Origin: DASXTS01 sp036505275
GTDB lineage: Bacteria; Actinomycetota; Actinomycetes; Mycobacteriales; Pseudonocardiaceae
DNA: 20,534 nucleotides
NCBI GenBank assembly: GCA_036505275.1
Contig: DASXTS010000474.1
Span: 1-20,534 of the forward strand
Direction: 5' to 3'
In this document: positions 6,899 through 14,266 of the stretch, one piece after another
How the letters are laid out: every line of letters begins with the position of its first letter
How positions within the stretch are numbered: the first letter of the stretch is position 1
Position numbers and translations under genes: made by a program
The notes under the pieces: generated by a model
What the model saw: only the letters and a program-made list of their open reading frames with translations
Told to the model about the DNA's origin: nothing
Databases searched by the model: none

Positions 6899-7411
6899 GT
6901 GTCCAGCGCGCAGCTCGCCGAAAAGATCGAGTCGACGGTGGCCGGCGCCGTGCGGGACACCGGGCTCGAGCTGGAGGAGCTGGATGTCATCCCGGCCGGG
7001 CGCCGGCGGTTGGTGCGGGTGGTCGTGGACACCCCGGACGGCGCGGCGCTCGACCTGGACGCCGTGGCCGACGTCAGCCGTGCGGTGTCGGCCGCCCTCG
7101 ATGGTGCGGACGACCTGCTCGGTGGCGCGTACACCCTCGAGGTCAGTTCGCCCGGTGTGGACCGCCCGCTGACCAGGCCGCGGCACTGGTGGCGCGCCCA
7201 CCTGCGGTTGGTGAAAGCCTGGACGGCAAGCGGCGCCGAGCTGCTCGGCCGGGTCGGCCACGCCGACCAGGATGGTGTGACGTTGCTGGTGGACGGCACG
7301 CCCCGGCGCGTCGAGTTCACGGATATCGAGCGAGCGGTTGTCCAGGTGGAGTTCGCCGAGCCGCCAGCCGCCGAGATCGCCGCGTTGACGCCCAGGGAGG
7401 AACCGCCGTGA
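6899..7411 (+). CDS. rimP: Ribosome maturation factor RimP
   Basis: A 170-residue cytoplasmic factor for assembly of the 30S subunit, acting near S12. The signature EVSSPGVDRPL is at 81-91, in the usual place between the N-terminal alpha/beta domain and the C-terminal small beta-barrel (about 93-152). A charged tail ends in REEPP. The GTG at 6899 is chosen because AAGGGAG (6886-6892) is 6 nt upstream; the frame stays open far upstream without coding character. Its stop overlaps the nusA start (GTGA, 7408-7411), so the pair is translationally coupled, as in many bacteria. It is the first gene of the large plus-strand cluster. Confidence 0.95.
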   Translation: MSSAQLAEKIESTVAGAVRDTGLELEELDVIPAGRRRLVRVVVDTPDGAALDLDAVADVSRAVSAALDGADDLLGGAYTLEVSSPGVDRPLTRPRHWWRAHLRLVKAWTASGAELLGRVGHADQDGVTLLVDGTPRRVEFTDIERAVVQVEFAEPPAAEIAALTPREEPP

Positions 7412-8451
7412 ACGTCGACATCGCCGCGTTGCGGGCGATCGAGCGGGACAAGGACATCCCATTCGAGACGGTGCTCGAAGCGATCGAGACGGCGCTGCTC
7501 ACCGCCTACAAACACACCGAAGGCCATCACCCGGACGCCAGGGTGGACATCGACCGCAAGACCGGCGTCGTTCGCGTGCTGGCCCGCGAGCTGGACGCCG
7601 AGGGCAACGTGCTGGAGGAATGGGACGACACCCCGGAGGGCTTCGGCCGGATCGCGGCGACCACCGCGCGCCAGGTGATCCTGCAGCGGCTGCGGGACGC
7701 CGAGCACGAGCGGACCTTCGGCGAGTTCTCCGCCAAGGAAGGCGAGATCGTGGCCGGCGTCGTGCAGCGGGACGCGCGGGCCAACTCCCGGGGCGTGGTC
7801 GTGGTGCAGGTCGGCGACGTCGAGGGCGTGATCCCACCGGCCGAGCAGGTGCCCGGCGAGGACTACCGGCACGGCGAGCGGATCAAGTGCTACGTGGTGG
7901 GAGTGGCCCGCAGCATGCGGGGCACCCAGATCACGCTGTCCCGCACCCACCCGAACCTGGTGCGGCGGCTGTTCGCGCTGGAGGTGCCCGAGATAGCCGA
8001 CGGCACCGTGGAGATCCCCGCGGTGGCCCGCGAGGCCGGACACCGCTCCAAGATCGCGGTGCGGTCCACGGTCCCCGGGGTGAACGCCAAGGGGGCGTGC
8101 ATCGGGCCGATGGGCGCACGGGTCCGCAATGTGATGAGCGAGCTGCACGGCGAGAAGATCGACATCGTGGACTACTCGGACGAGCCGGCCACGTTCGTCG
8201 GGAATGCCCTTTCGCCGGCGAAAGTTATAGCCGTACAGGTCGTCGACGCCAAGGCGAAGACTGCCCGGGTCGTCGTGCCGGACTTCCAGCTCTCGCTGGC
8301 CATCGGCAAGGAGGGCCAGAATGCCCGGCTGGCCGCCCGGTTGACCGGCTGGCGCATCGACATCCGCAGCGACGCCGACCCGGTCGTCGCGGCCGGTCCG
8401 ATTCCCGGCGCAACCGGTGCCAGAACGTCGGCATCCGGCTCCTCCGACTGA
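7408..8451 (+). CDS. nusA: Transcription termination/antitermination protein NusA
   Basis: A 347-residue RNA polymerase-binding factor. The order is the N-terminal polymerase-binding domain (1-110), the S1 domain (about 111-178, EGEIVAGVVQRD to GTQITLSRTHP), KH1 with its GxxG element in CIGPMGARV (231-239) and KH2 with AIGKEGQNARLAARLTGW (299-316). It ends soon after KH2 and lacks the acidic repeats of proteobacterial NusA, which is normal for actinobacteria. AGGGAGG (7394-7400) is 7 nt before the GTG, and the start overlaps the rimP stop. In this cluster it couples transcription elongation to the downstream ribosome-biogenesis genes. The last 20 residues (Ser/Gly/Ala-rich) look disordered. 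Confidence 0.97.
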   Translation: MNVDIAALRAIERDKDIPFETVLEAIETALLTAYKHTEGHHPDARVDIDRKTGVVRVLARELDAEGNVLEEWDDTPEGFGRIAATTARQVILQRLRDAEHERTFGEFSAKEGEIVAGVVQRDARANSRGVVVVQVGDVEGVIPPAEQVPGEDYRHGERIKCYVVGVARSMRGTQITLSRTHPNLVRRLFALEVPEIADGTVEIPAVAREAGHRSKIAVRSTVPGVNAKGACIGPMGARVRNVMSELHGEKIDIVDYSDEPATFVGNALSPAKVIAVQVVDAKAKTARVVVPDFQLSLAIGKEGQNARLAARLTGWRIDIRSDADPVVAAGPIPGATGARTSASGSSD

Positions 8452-8473
8452 TCCGGAAGGCGTTAGACTTACC

Positions 8474-8803
8474 ATGGCCCGTCGTCGTGGGGCGGTCCAC
8501 GCACGGCCGCAGCCGGATCATCTGCAGGAAGGCCCGCTGCGTTCGTGCGTGGGTTGCCGTGTCAGGGCGCCGGCCACCGGATTGCTACGCGTGGTAGCGG
8601 TCGAGGGGGCCTTGGTCCCCGACCCGCGGCGCCGGCTTCCGGGACGGGGCGCGTGGTTGCATCCCGATCCGGAATGCCTGCGTACCGCCGAGCGTCGCCG
8701 GGCGTTTCTTCGGGCGTTGCGCGTCCAGGGTCCGCTCGACACCGCCCCGGTGCACACTCACCTCGCGGAACAGTCCGTAATCGGCGCGGCACGCCCGCGC
8801 TAG
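8474..8803 (+). CDS. rnpM: YlxR/RnpM family RNA-binding protein
   Basis: A 109-residue protein of the YlxR (DUF448) family, almost always found between nusA and infB. The family signature is at 23-29 (RSCVGCR), followed by LLRVV and by GRGAWLHPDPECL (57-69) with RRRAFLRALR after it. In Bacillus subtilis the homologue has been reported to modulate RNase P; whether that applies here is not known. The ATG at 8474 lies 22 nt after the nusA stop, with GGAAGG 13 nt upstream, a loose Shine-Dalgarno. A TAGACT hexamer (8464-8469) sits 4 nt before the ATG and could be an internal -10, though the spacing is short for a leaderless start. The first 20 residues are variable and basic. Confidence 0.93.
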   Translation: MARRRGAVHARPQPDHLQEGPLRSCVGCRVRAPATGLLRVVAVEGALVPDPRRRLPGRGAWLHPDPECLRTAERRRAFLRALRVQGPLDTAPVHTHLAEQSVIGAARPR

Positions 8804-8923
8804 CCAACCGTAGGAAGCAGGTCGACCCGTCATGAACCAGCCGTGAAGCTGTAAGCCATGAACGTGCGACGGTAAGTCGGGGTCGAGCGGGTCTGCCGCC
8901 CGGCCTCACCAGTGAGGAGAACA
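8804..8923 (+). other. infB leader region with two minimal ORFs
   Basis: This 120-nt gap contains two tiny complete frames, ATGAACCAGCCGTGA (8832-8846, encoding MNQP) and ATGAACGTGCGACGGTAA (8858-8875, encoding MNVRR), before the infB ribosome site. The first has AGGAAGCAGG about 10 nt upstream. Short frames occur by chance, so this is only a description. No strong terminator or promoter is visible. Confidence 0.25.
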
Positions 8924-11900
8924 GTGGCAGGCAAGGCCCGCGTGCACGAGCTCGCCAAGGAGCTCGGTGTCAGCAGCAAAGAGGTGCTCGCCAAGCTCAA
9001 GGATCTTGGCGAGTTCGTGAAGTCGGCGTCCTCGACGATCGAGGCGCCGGTGGCCCGCAAGGTGCGGGAATCATTCCCCAAGGAAGACGCGGCCGACGGC
9101 CGGCCGAAGGCTGGCGCGCGCCGCCCGGGGCCGGCGGAGACGGCGGCCCAGCCCATTGCCGTCGATGGCACGGCTGCTCGCACAGCTGGTAGCGCAGCTG
9201 GCGGCACAGCCGGTCGCACGGCTGGCGGCGCGGCAGGCGGGCCCGCTGGCAGCAGGGCCGGCGGCGCGGTTACCGGCACGGCCGATGGCACGGCTCGCGG
9301 CCCGGCCGCCGGCACGGTTGACGGCACGGCCGGCAGGACCTCGACCCTCCCGGCCGCCGGTCCGAGCGGTGCGGCCACCGCGCCGCCCCGGCCGGCGGCG
9401 CCGTCCCCGGCGCCGCCGAGGGCAGTGCCGGCGCAGCGGGGACCGTCCCCAACCGCCGCGCCCGGTGTGCGACCGGCGGCCAAGGCGCCCGCGGCCCCGG
9501 CCGAGCGGGTGGCGCCCACCCCGAGCGGCGGCGTCGCGCCCGCTCCGACCAGGCCGGCCGCCGAACCGGCACGCCGGGTCGACCGCGCGCCGGCGCAGGA
9601 ACCGGCCGCCAAGGCAGCCCCGGCCGCGCAGCGGCCGCCAACTCAGACCCGGCCGCCAGCTCAGACCCGGCCGGCAGCCCAGACCCGGCCGGCAGCCCAG
9701 ACCCCGCCAGGAGTTCAGACCCCGCCAGCAGCCCAGCTCCCGCTGGCGGCCCAGGCTCCGGCCGCCCAGGCTCCGGCCGCTCAGGCTCCGGCCGCCCAGG
9801 CTCCGCCGGCTGTCCAGACTCCGCCGGCCGCGCAGGCCGGTGGTCAGGCGCCGGCCCGTCCCGGCGCGCCCAAGCCCGGCCCGCGTGCCCCGCGGCCGGG
9901 CAACAACCCCTTCGGCGTCGGCAGCGGCGCACCCGCGGCCCGGCCGAGCACCCCGCGGCCGAGCGGCCCCGCCGGCCCGGCGAGCCCCGGCAGCCCGGCG
10001 GCCATGCCGCCCCGGCCGGCCGGCAGCCGCCCTGGCGGCCCGGCGGGCGCCGGTGGCCCACGGCCCAACCCCGGCATGATGCCGCCGCGGCCCAACCCGA
10101 GCTCGATGCCCACCCGGCCCGGTCGGCAGGGTGGCCCCGGCGGCCCAGGTGCCACACCTGGCGACCGGCGCGCCGGCGGTAGGCCCGGCGGCCAGGGCGG
10201 CCCCGGTGGCGGTTTCCAGCGCGGCGGCCCCGGTGGCGGCCCCGGCGGTGGTTTCCAGCGCGGCGGGCAGGGTGGCCCCGGTGGTGGTTTCCAGCGCGGC
10301 GGCGCCGGCGGTGGCGGCGGCGGCTTCCGGCCCGGTGGCGGCGGCGCCGGCGCACCCGGCGGCGGCGCGCCGGGGCGTCCCGGCGGTGGCGGCCCCGGCG
10401 GTGGTGGCCGTGGTGGCCGCGGCGGCGCGGCCGGCGCGTTCGGCCGGCCAGGGGGCCCGGCCAAGCGCGGCCGCAAGTCCAAGCGGCAGAAGCGCCAGGA
10501 GTTCGACAACATGCAGGCGCCCTCGGTCGGTGGCGTCCGGCTGCCGCACGGCACCGGCGAGGTCATCCGGCTGCCGCGGGGTGCCTCGCTGACCGACTTC
10601 GCCGAGAAGATCAACGCCAACCCGGCGTCGCTGGTACAGGCGCTGTTCCACCTCGGCGAAATGGTCACGGCAACCCAGTCGGTGTCCGACGACGTGCTCG
10701 AGCTGCTCGGCCAGGAGATGAACTACCAGGTCCAGGTGGTCAGCCCCGAGGACGAGGACCGCGAGCTGCTGGAGTCCTTCGCTATCAGCTACGGCGAGGA
10801 CGCCGGCGGCGAGGAGGACCTGGTCGTCCGGCCGCCGGTAGTGACCGTGATGGGTCACGTCGACCACGGCAAGACCCGGCTGCTGGACACCATCCGGCGC
10901 ACCAACGTGATCGAGAGCGAGGCCGGCGGCATCACCCAGCACATCGGCGCCTATCAGGTGGCCACCGAGCTGGAGGGCAACGAGCGGCTGATCACCTTCA
11001 TCGACACTCCTGGTCACGAGGCGTTCACCGCGATGCGGGCACGGGGTGCGAAGTCCACCGACATCGCGGTGCTGGTGGTCGCCGCCGACGACGGCGTGAT
11101 GCCGCAGACCGTCGAGGCGATCAACCACGCGCAGGCGGCCAACGTGCCGATCGTGGTGGCGGTCAACAAGATCGACAAGCCGGGCGCGAACCCGCAGAAG
11201 ATCCGCCAGCAGCTCACCGAGTACGGGCTGATCGCCGAGGAGTACGGCGGCGACACCATGTTCGTCGACATCTCCGCCAAGCAGGGCACCAACATCGACG
11301 CGCTGCTGGAGGCGATCCTGCTCACCGCGGACGCCACCCTGGATCTGCGGGCCAACCCGAGCATGGAGGCCCAGGGCGTGGTGATCGAGTCGCACCTGGA
11401 CCGCGGCCGCGGTCCGGTGGCCACCGTGCTCGTGCAGCGCGGCACGCTGCACGTCGGCGACTCGGTCGTAGCCGGCGATGCCTACGGCAGGGTCCGGCGG
11501 ATGCTCGACGAGTTCGGCGAGGACGTCGAGCAGGCGTATCCGGCGCGACCGGTGCAGGTGATCGGCTTCACCTCGGTGCCGGGCGCCGGCGACACCTTCC
11601 TCGTCGTTGACGAGGACCGGGTGGCCCGGCAGATCGCCGACCGCCGGCGGGCCCGCGAGCGCAACGCCGAACTGGCCTCCCGCCGCAAGCGGATCAGCCT
11701 GGAGGACCTGGACAAGGCACTGCAGGAGACCAACCAGCTCAACCTGATCATCAAGGGTGACAACTCCGGCACCGTCGAGGCGCTGGAGGACGCGCTCCTG
11801 AAGATCGACGTGGGCGACGAGGTCGAGCTGCGGGTGATCCACCGCGGGGTCGGCAGCATCACCGAGGGCGACATCAACCTCGCCATCGCGGACAATGTCA

Positions 11901-12346
11901 TCGTGCTCGGCTTCAACGTCCGGGCCGAGGGCAAGGCCACCGAACTGGCCAACCGCGAGGGCATCGACATCCGCTACTACTCGGTGATCTACCAGGCCAT
12001 CGACGAGATCGAGCAGGCCCTGCGCGGCATGCTCAAGCCGATCTACGAGGAGGTACAGCTCGGCCGGGCCGAGGTCCGCGAGGTGTTCAAGTCCTCCAAG
12101 GTCGGCACGATCGCCGGTTGCCTCGTGGTGTCCGGCGAGATCCGCCGCAACGCCAGGGCCCGCCTGCTGCGGGACAGCAGGGTGGTCGCGGAGAACCTGC
12201 CGATCTCCACGCTGCGCCGGTTCAAGGACGACGTCACCGAGGTCCGCGAGGGCTTCGAGTGCGGTCTCACGCTCGGCAACTACTCCGACCTCAAGGTCGG
12301 CGACGTGGTCGAGACGTACGAGATGCGCGAGAAGCCCCGCGACTGA
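8924..12346 (+). CDS. infB: Translation initiation factor IF-2, long repeat-rich form
   Basis: A 1140-residue GTPase that brings initiator tRNA to the 30S subunit and promotes subunit joining. Residues 1-50 form the first IF2N domain (KARVHELAKELGV). Residues about 60-513 are Pro/Ala/Gly low-complexity, ending in a basic patch KRGRKSKRQKRQEF from 514. A second IF2N-like part follows (RGASLTDFAEKINANPASLV). GTPase motifs: GHVDHGKT (644-651), DTPGH (694-698), NKID (748-751) and SAK (784-786). The C-terminal barrels and fMet-tRNA-binding domain follow to the end. GTG 8924 with AGGAG 4 nt upstream gives the expected VAGKARVHEL start; GTG 8912 is the alternative. It is longer than the roughly 900-1050 residues I expect for actinobacterial IF-2, because of the linker. 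Confidence 0.97.
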   Translation: MAGKARVHELAKELGVSSKEVLAKLKDLGEFVKSASSTIEAPVARKVRESFPKEDAADGRPKAGARRPGPAETAAQPIAVDGTAARTAGSAAGGTAGRTAGGAAGGPAGSRAGGAVTGTADGTARGPAAGTVDGTAGRTSTLPAAGPSGAATAPPRPAAPSPAPPRAVPAQRGPSPTAAPGVRPAAKAPAAPAERVAPTPSGGVAPAPTRPAAEPARRVDRAPAQEPAAKAAPAAQRPPTQTRPPAQTRPAAQTRPAAQTPPGVQTPPAAQLPLAAQAPAAQAPAAQAPAAQAPPAVQTPPAAQAGGQAPARPGAPKPGPRAPRPGNNPFGVGSGAPAARPSTPRPSGPAGPASPGSPAAMPPRPAGSRPGGPAGAGGPRPNPGMMPPRPNPSSMPTRPGRQGGPGGPGATPGDRRAGGRPGGQGGPGGGFQRGGPGGGPGGGFQRGGQGGPGGGFQRGGAGGGGGGFRPGGGGAGAPGGGAPGRPGGGGPGGGGRGGRGGAAGAFGRPGGPAKRGRKSKRQKRQEFDNMQAPSVGGVRLPHGTGEVIRLPRGASLTDFAEKINANPASLVQALFHLGEMVTATQSVSDDVLELLGQEMNYQVQVVSPEDEDRELLESFAISYGEDAGGEEDLVVRPPVVTVMGHVDHGKTRLLDTIRRTNVIESEAGGITQHIGAYQVATELEGNERLITFIDTPGHEAFTAMRARGAKSTDIAVLVVAADDGVMPQTVEAINHAQAANVPIVVAVNKIDKPGANPQKIRQQLTEYGLIAEEYGGDTMFVDISAKQGTNIDALLEAILLTADATLDLRANPSMEAQGVVIESHLDRGRGPVATVLVQRGTLHVGDSVVAGDAYGRVRRMLDEFGEDVEQAYPARPVQVIGFTSVPGAGDTFLVVDEDRVARQIADRRRARERNAELASRRKRISLEDLDKALQETNQLNLIIKGDNSGTVEALEDALLKIDVGDEVELRVIHRGVGSITEGDINLAIADNVIVLGFNVRAEGKATELANREGIDIRYYSVIYQAIDEIEQALRGMLKPIYEEVQLGRAEVREVFKSSKVGTIAGCLVVSGEIRRNARARLLRDSRVVAENLPISTLRRFKDDVTEVREGFECGLTLGNYSDLKVGDVVETYEMREKPRD
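9640..9838 (+). repeat. 15-bp in-frame repeats (AQTRP / AQAPA) within infB
   Basis: About thirteen 15-bp units encode five-residue repeats shifting from QTRPA through QTPPA to QAPAA. CAGGCTCCGGCCGCC-type copies near 9752-9805 are nearly identical to one another, indicating recent expansion. They sit in the linker between the two IF2N parts. Confidence 0.8.
10120..10450 (+). repeat. Glycine-rich GGGFQRGG repeats within infB
   Basis: Three close copies of GGGFQRGG followed by a variant GGGFRPGG, then a nearly pure Gly run, just upstream of the basic KRGRKSKRQKRQEF patch. The RGG/FRGG composition resembles RNA-binding glycine-arginine tails; any RNA-binding role is an inference. Confidence 0.75.
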
Positions 12347-12356
12347 CCGCCCGACC

Positions 12357-12384
12357 GTGGGGCCGGGCAACCGTCCGGCCCCAC
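12357..12384 (+). terminator. Perfect 10-bp hairpin after infB
   Basis: GTGGGGCCGG (12357-12366) pairs perfectly with CCGGCCCCAC (12375-12384) around an 8-nt loop, 11 nt after the infB stop and 22 nt before the DUF503 start. There is no T-tract, so partial termination, RNA processing or 3'-end protection are all possible. The strength of the stem makes chance less likely than for other hairpins here. Confidence 0.5.
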
Positions 12385-12406
12385 CCAAGGGCAGCAACCG
12401 CAAATC

Positions 12407-12700
12407 ATGTACGCAGGTGTGCTCGAGTTGGACGTGCTGCTCGGCGACGTCCACTCGCTCAAGCAGAAGCGGTCGGTGCTCCGGCCGGTGATCGCCGAGC
12501 TGCGCCGTCGCTTCGAGGTGGCCGCCGCCGAGGCCGGCCATCTCGAGCTGCATCGCAGGGCACTCATCGGGGTATCCGCGGTGGCGGCCGATGCCGGGCA
12601 CGTGACCCATCTGCTCGCGGCGTGCGAGCGGCTGGTAGCCGCGCGGCCGGAGCTGGAGCTGCTATCGGCCAGGACGCGGTTTCTCGGCCCGGAGGACTGA
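12407..12700 (+). CDS. DUF503 family protein (YlxP-like)
   Basis: A 97-residue protein of the DUF503/YlxP family, a small alpha/beta protein commonly found between infB and rbfA. The typical opening MYAGVLELDVLLGDVHSLKQ is present, with KQKRSVLRPVIAELRRRF after it, then a conserved VAAVAAD-like strand and a C-terminal LELLSARTRF. Relatives have been linked to ribosome biogenesis mainly by gene position. The ATG at 12407 is the only good start; AAGGG lies about 15 nt upstream, a poor ribosome site. The next gene, rbfA, starts 29 nt after its stop. Confidence 0.93.
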   Translation: MYAGVLELDVLLGDVHSLKQKRSVLRPVIAELRRRFEVAAAEAGHLELHRRALIGVSAVAADAGHVTHLLAACERLVAARPELELLSARTRFLGPED

Positions 12701-12729
12701 CGGACGAAGGAACGAAGGAGGCGACCGCC

Positions 12730-13182
12730 GTGGCTGACCACGCCCGCGCCAGGAGGCTGGCCAAGCGGATTTCGCACATCGTGGCGACGGCTATCGAGCA
12801 CGAGGTGAAGGACCCCAGGTTGAACATGGTCACGGTGACCGATACCAAGGTCACAGGTGATCTGCACGACGCCACGGTCTACTACACCGTGCTCGGCGAC
12901 GACACCCAGCGCAGCGCCGCGGCGGCCGCCCTGGCCAGCGCCACCGGGGTGCTGCGCTCGCTCGTGGGGGCCGGTACCGGAGTGAGGTTCACCCCCACGT
13001 TGACCTTCGTGCCGGACGCCGTGCCGGACACCGCGCGGCACCTCGAGGACGTGCTGGCCAGGGCCCACGAGCAGGACGCCGAGGTGGCCAGGCTGGCGGC
13101 CGGCGCGCACCCGGCCGGCGACCCCGACCCGTACCGGCCGCCCCGTAACGAGGATGCCACCGAGCGTGACCCGTCTGAATGA
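12730..13182 (+). CDS. rbfA: Ribosome-binding factor A
   Basis: A 150-residue KH-fold protein needed for late 16S rRNA 5'-end maturation and cold-adapted 30S assembly. Family features include ARARRLAKRISHIVATAIE at the N-terminus, KDPRLNMVTVTDTKVTGDL (34-52) and the ATVYYTVLGDD strand. RFTPTLTFVPD and the DTARHLEDVLARAHEQD helix follow. The C-terminal 30 residues are charged and proline-rich. A strong AAGGAGG (12715-12721) is 8 nt before the GTG at 12730, the best ribosome site in the window. It lies between DUF503 and nrnA, a standard actinobacterial order. Confidence 0.97.
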   Translation: MADHARARRLAKRISHIVATAIEHEVKDPRLNMVTVTDTKVTGDLHDATVYYTVLGDDTQRSAAAAALASATGVLRSLVGAGTGVRFTPTLTFVPDAVPDTARHLEDVLARAHEQDAEVARLAAGAHPAGDPDPYRPPRNEDATERDPSE

Positions 13183-13232
13183 CCGGTTCGCGGGGTGGCC
13201 GGCGCGGCGGATATGAGGAAGTCTTAACGATC

Positions 13233-14249
13233 GTGAGAACGGTGAGCGGGCCAGCGGCCCTCGCCGGCGAGCTGGCAACAGCCGCCGCGCTGCTGCGGGA
13301 CGCCCAGGACGTCACCTTGCTCGGGCATGTCAACCCGGACGCAGACGCGCTCGGTTCGGCGCTGGCGCTCGGCCTGGCGCTACACCGCCGCGGCGCCACC
13401 GTGCGGGTGTCCTTCGGCGAGCCGGACACCGCGCCGGAGTCGCTGTCCGACCTGGACGTCGCCGGGCTGCTGGTGCCGGCCGACGCGGTGCCGGCGGCCC
13501 CGGAGCTGCTGGTCACCCTGGACGCCGGCAGCGCGGCCCGGCTTGGCCGGCTCGCCAGCCGGGTGCGTACCGCGCGCCGGGTGCTGGTCATCGACCATCA
13601 CGCGTCCAATACCCGCTTCGGTACCCACCACCTGGTGGACGAGAGCGCCGAGGCGACCGCCGTGCTGGTGGTGCGGCTGCTCGACGAGCTCGGCGTCCAG
13701 CTGGACTACCACCTCGCCAGGTGCCTGTACGCCGGCCTGGTCACCGACACCCGATGCTTCCGCACGGCCAGCCCGGAGACCCACCTGCTGGCCGCGCGGC
13801 TGCTCGCGTCCGGGGTGCAGCCGGAGGCTGAGGCCAGGGCGCTGCTGGACACCCACCCGTTCGGCTGGCTCGGCATGCTCGCCTCGGTGCTGCGGCGGGC
13901 CAGGCTGGAGCCGAGCGCGGCGCGCGGCCTTGGCATGGTGCACACCACAGTGCGGCTGTGCGATGCCGAGGGGCTACGCACCGAAGAGGTGGAAAGCGTC
14001 ATCGACCTGGTGCGCACGGCGGCCGAGGCGGAGGTGGCTGCGGTGCTCAAGGAGGTCGGCCCGGACCGCTGGTCGGCCTCGCTGCGCGCCAAGCAGCACC
14101 TCGACGTCGGCACCGCGGCCACCTTCCTGGGCGGCGGCGGCCACCGGCTGGCCGCGGGATTCACCGCCGTCGGCACCGAGGACGAGGTGCTCGACGCCCT
14201 GCGCAGCGCGCTGGACTGTGCCCCATTAATCGGGGCGCCGCTGATCTGA
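13233..14249 (+). CDS. nrnA: DHH/DHHA1 phosphoesterase, NrnA/CnpB type
   Basis: A 338-residue Mn-dependent phosphoesterase that degrades short oligoribonucleotides and pAp; the mycobacterial orthologue (Rv2837c, CnpB) also hydrolyses c-di-AMP. The DHH domain shows HVNPDADALGS (His32, Asp36, Asp38), Asp97 in TLDAG, the DHH triad (121-123) in VLVIDHHASN and Asp172 in GLVTDT. The DHHA1 domain ends with GGGGHRLAAG (300-309). The tail repeats APLIGAPLI. The GTG at 13233 is favoured because the 13210-13232 stretch is unusually AT-rich and contains GAGGAAG. The ATG at 13179, overlapping the rbfA stop, would add 18 residues (RGGRRGGY-like) and is the alternative. It links RNA turnover, and possibly c-di-AMP signalling, to the ribosome cluster. 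Confidence 0.93.
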   Translation: MRTVSGPAALAGELATAAALLRDAQDVTLLGHVNPDADALGSALALGLALHRRGATVRVSFGEPDTAPESLSDLDVAGLLVPADAVPAAPELLVTLDAGSAARLGRLASRVRTARRVLVIDHHASNTRFGTHHLVDESAEATAVLVVRLLDELGVQLDYHLARCLYAGLVTDTRCFRTASPETHLLAARLLASGVQPEAEARALLDTHPFGWLGMLASVLRRARLEPSAARGLGMVHTTVRLCDAEGLRTEEVESVIDLVRTAAEAEVAAVLKEVGPDRWSASLRAKQHLDVGTAATFLGGGGHRLAAGFTAVGTEDEVLDALRSALDCAPLIGAPLI

Positions 14250-14253
14250 CGGC

Positions 14254-14259
14254 TAACGT
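14254..14259 (+). promoter_or_regulatory. -10 hexamer TAACGT, leaderless start pattern for dinF-like gene
   Basis: TAACGT is exactly 7 nt before the ATG at 14267. The downstream gene has no Shine-Dalgarno; the bases before the start are CGGGGGC. No convincing -35 is present. This suggests an internal promoter giving a leaderless mRNA. Confidence 0.5.
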
Positions 14260-14266
14260 CGGGGGC

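Noticed and set aside
8464..8469. TAGACT as another leaderless promoter for rnpM
   Set aside because: Only 4 nt separate it from the ATG, so transcription would be expected to start inside the codon region. Kept only as a remark.
9071..12610. A 1179-codon open frame on the minus strand opposite infB
   Set aside because: It is a shadow of the GC-rich infB codon pattern: the translation is low in family-like blocks, and the plus strand encodes an unmistakable IF-2.
14220..14236. CCCC-ATTAATC-GGGG hairpin at the end of nrnA as a terminator
   Set aside because: Only a 4-5 bp stem, inside the coding region encoding the APLIGAPLI tail, and no U-tract.
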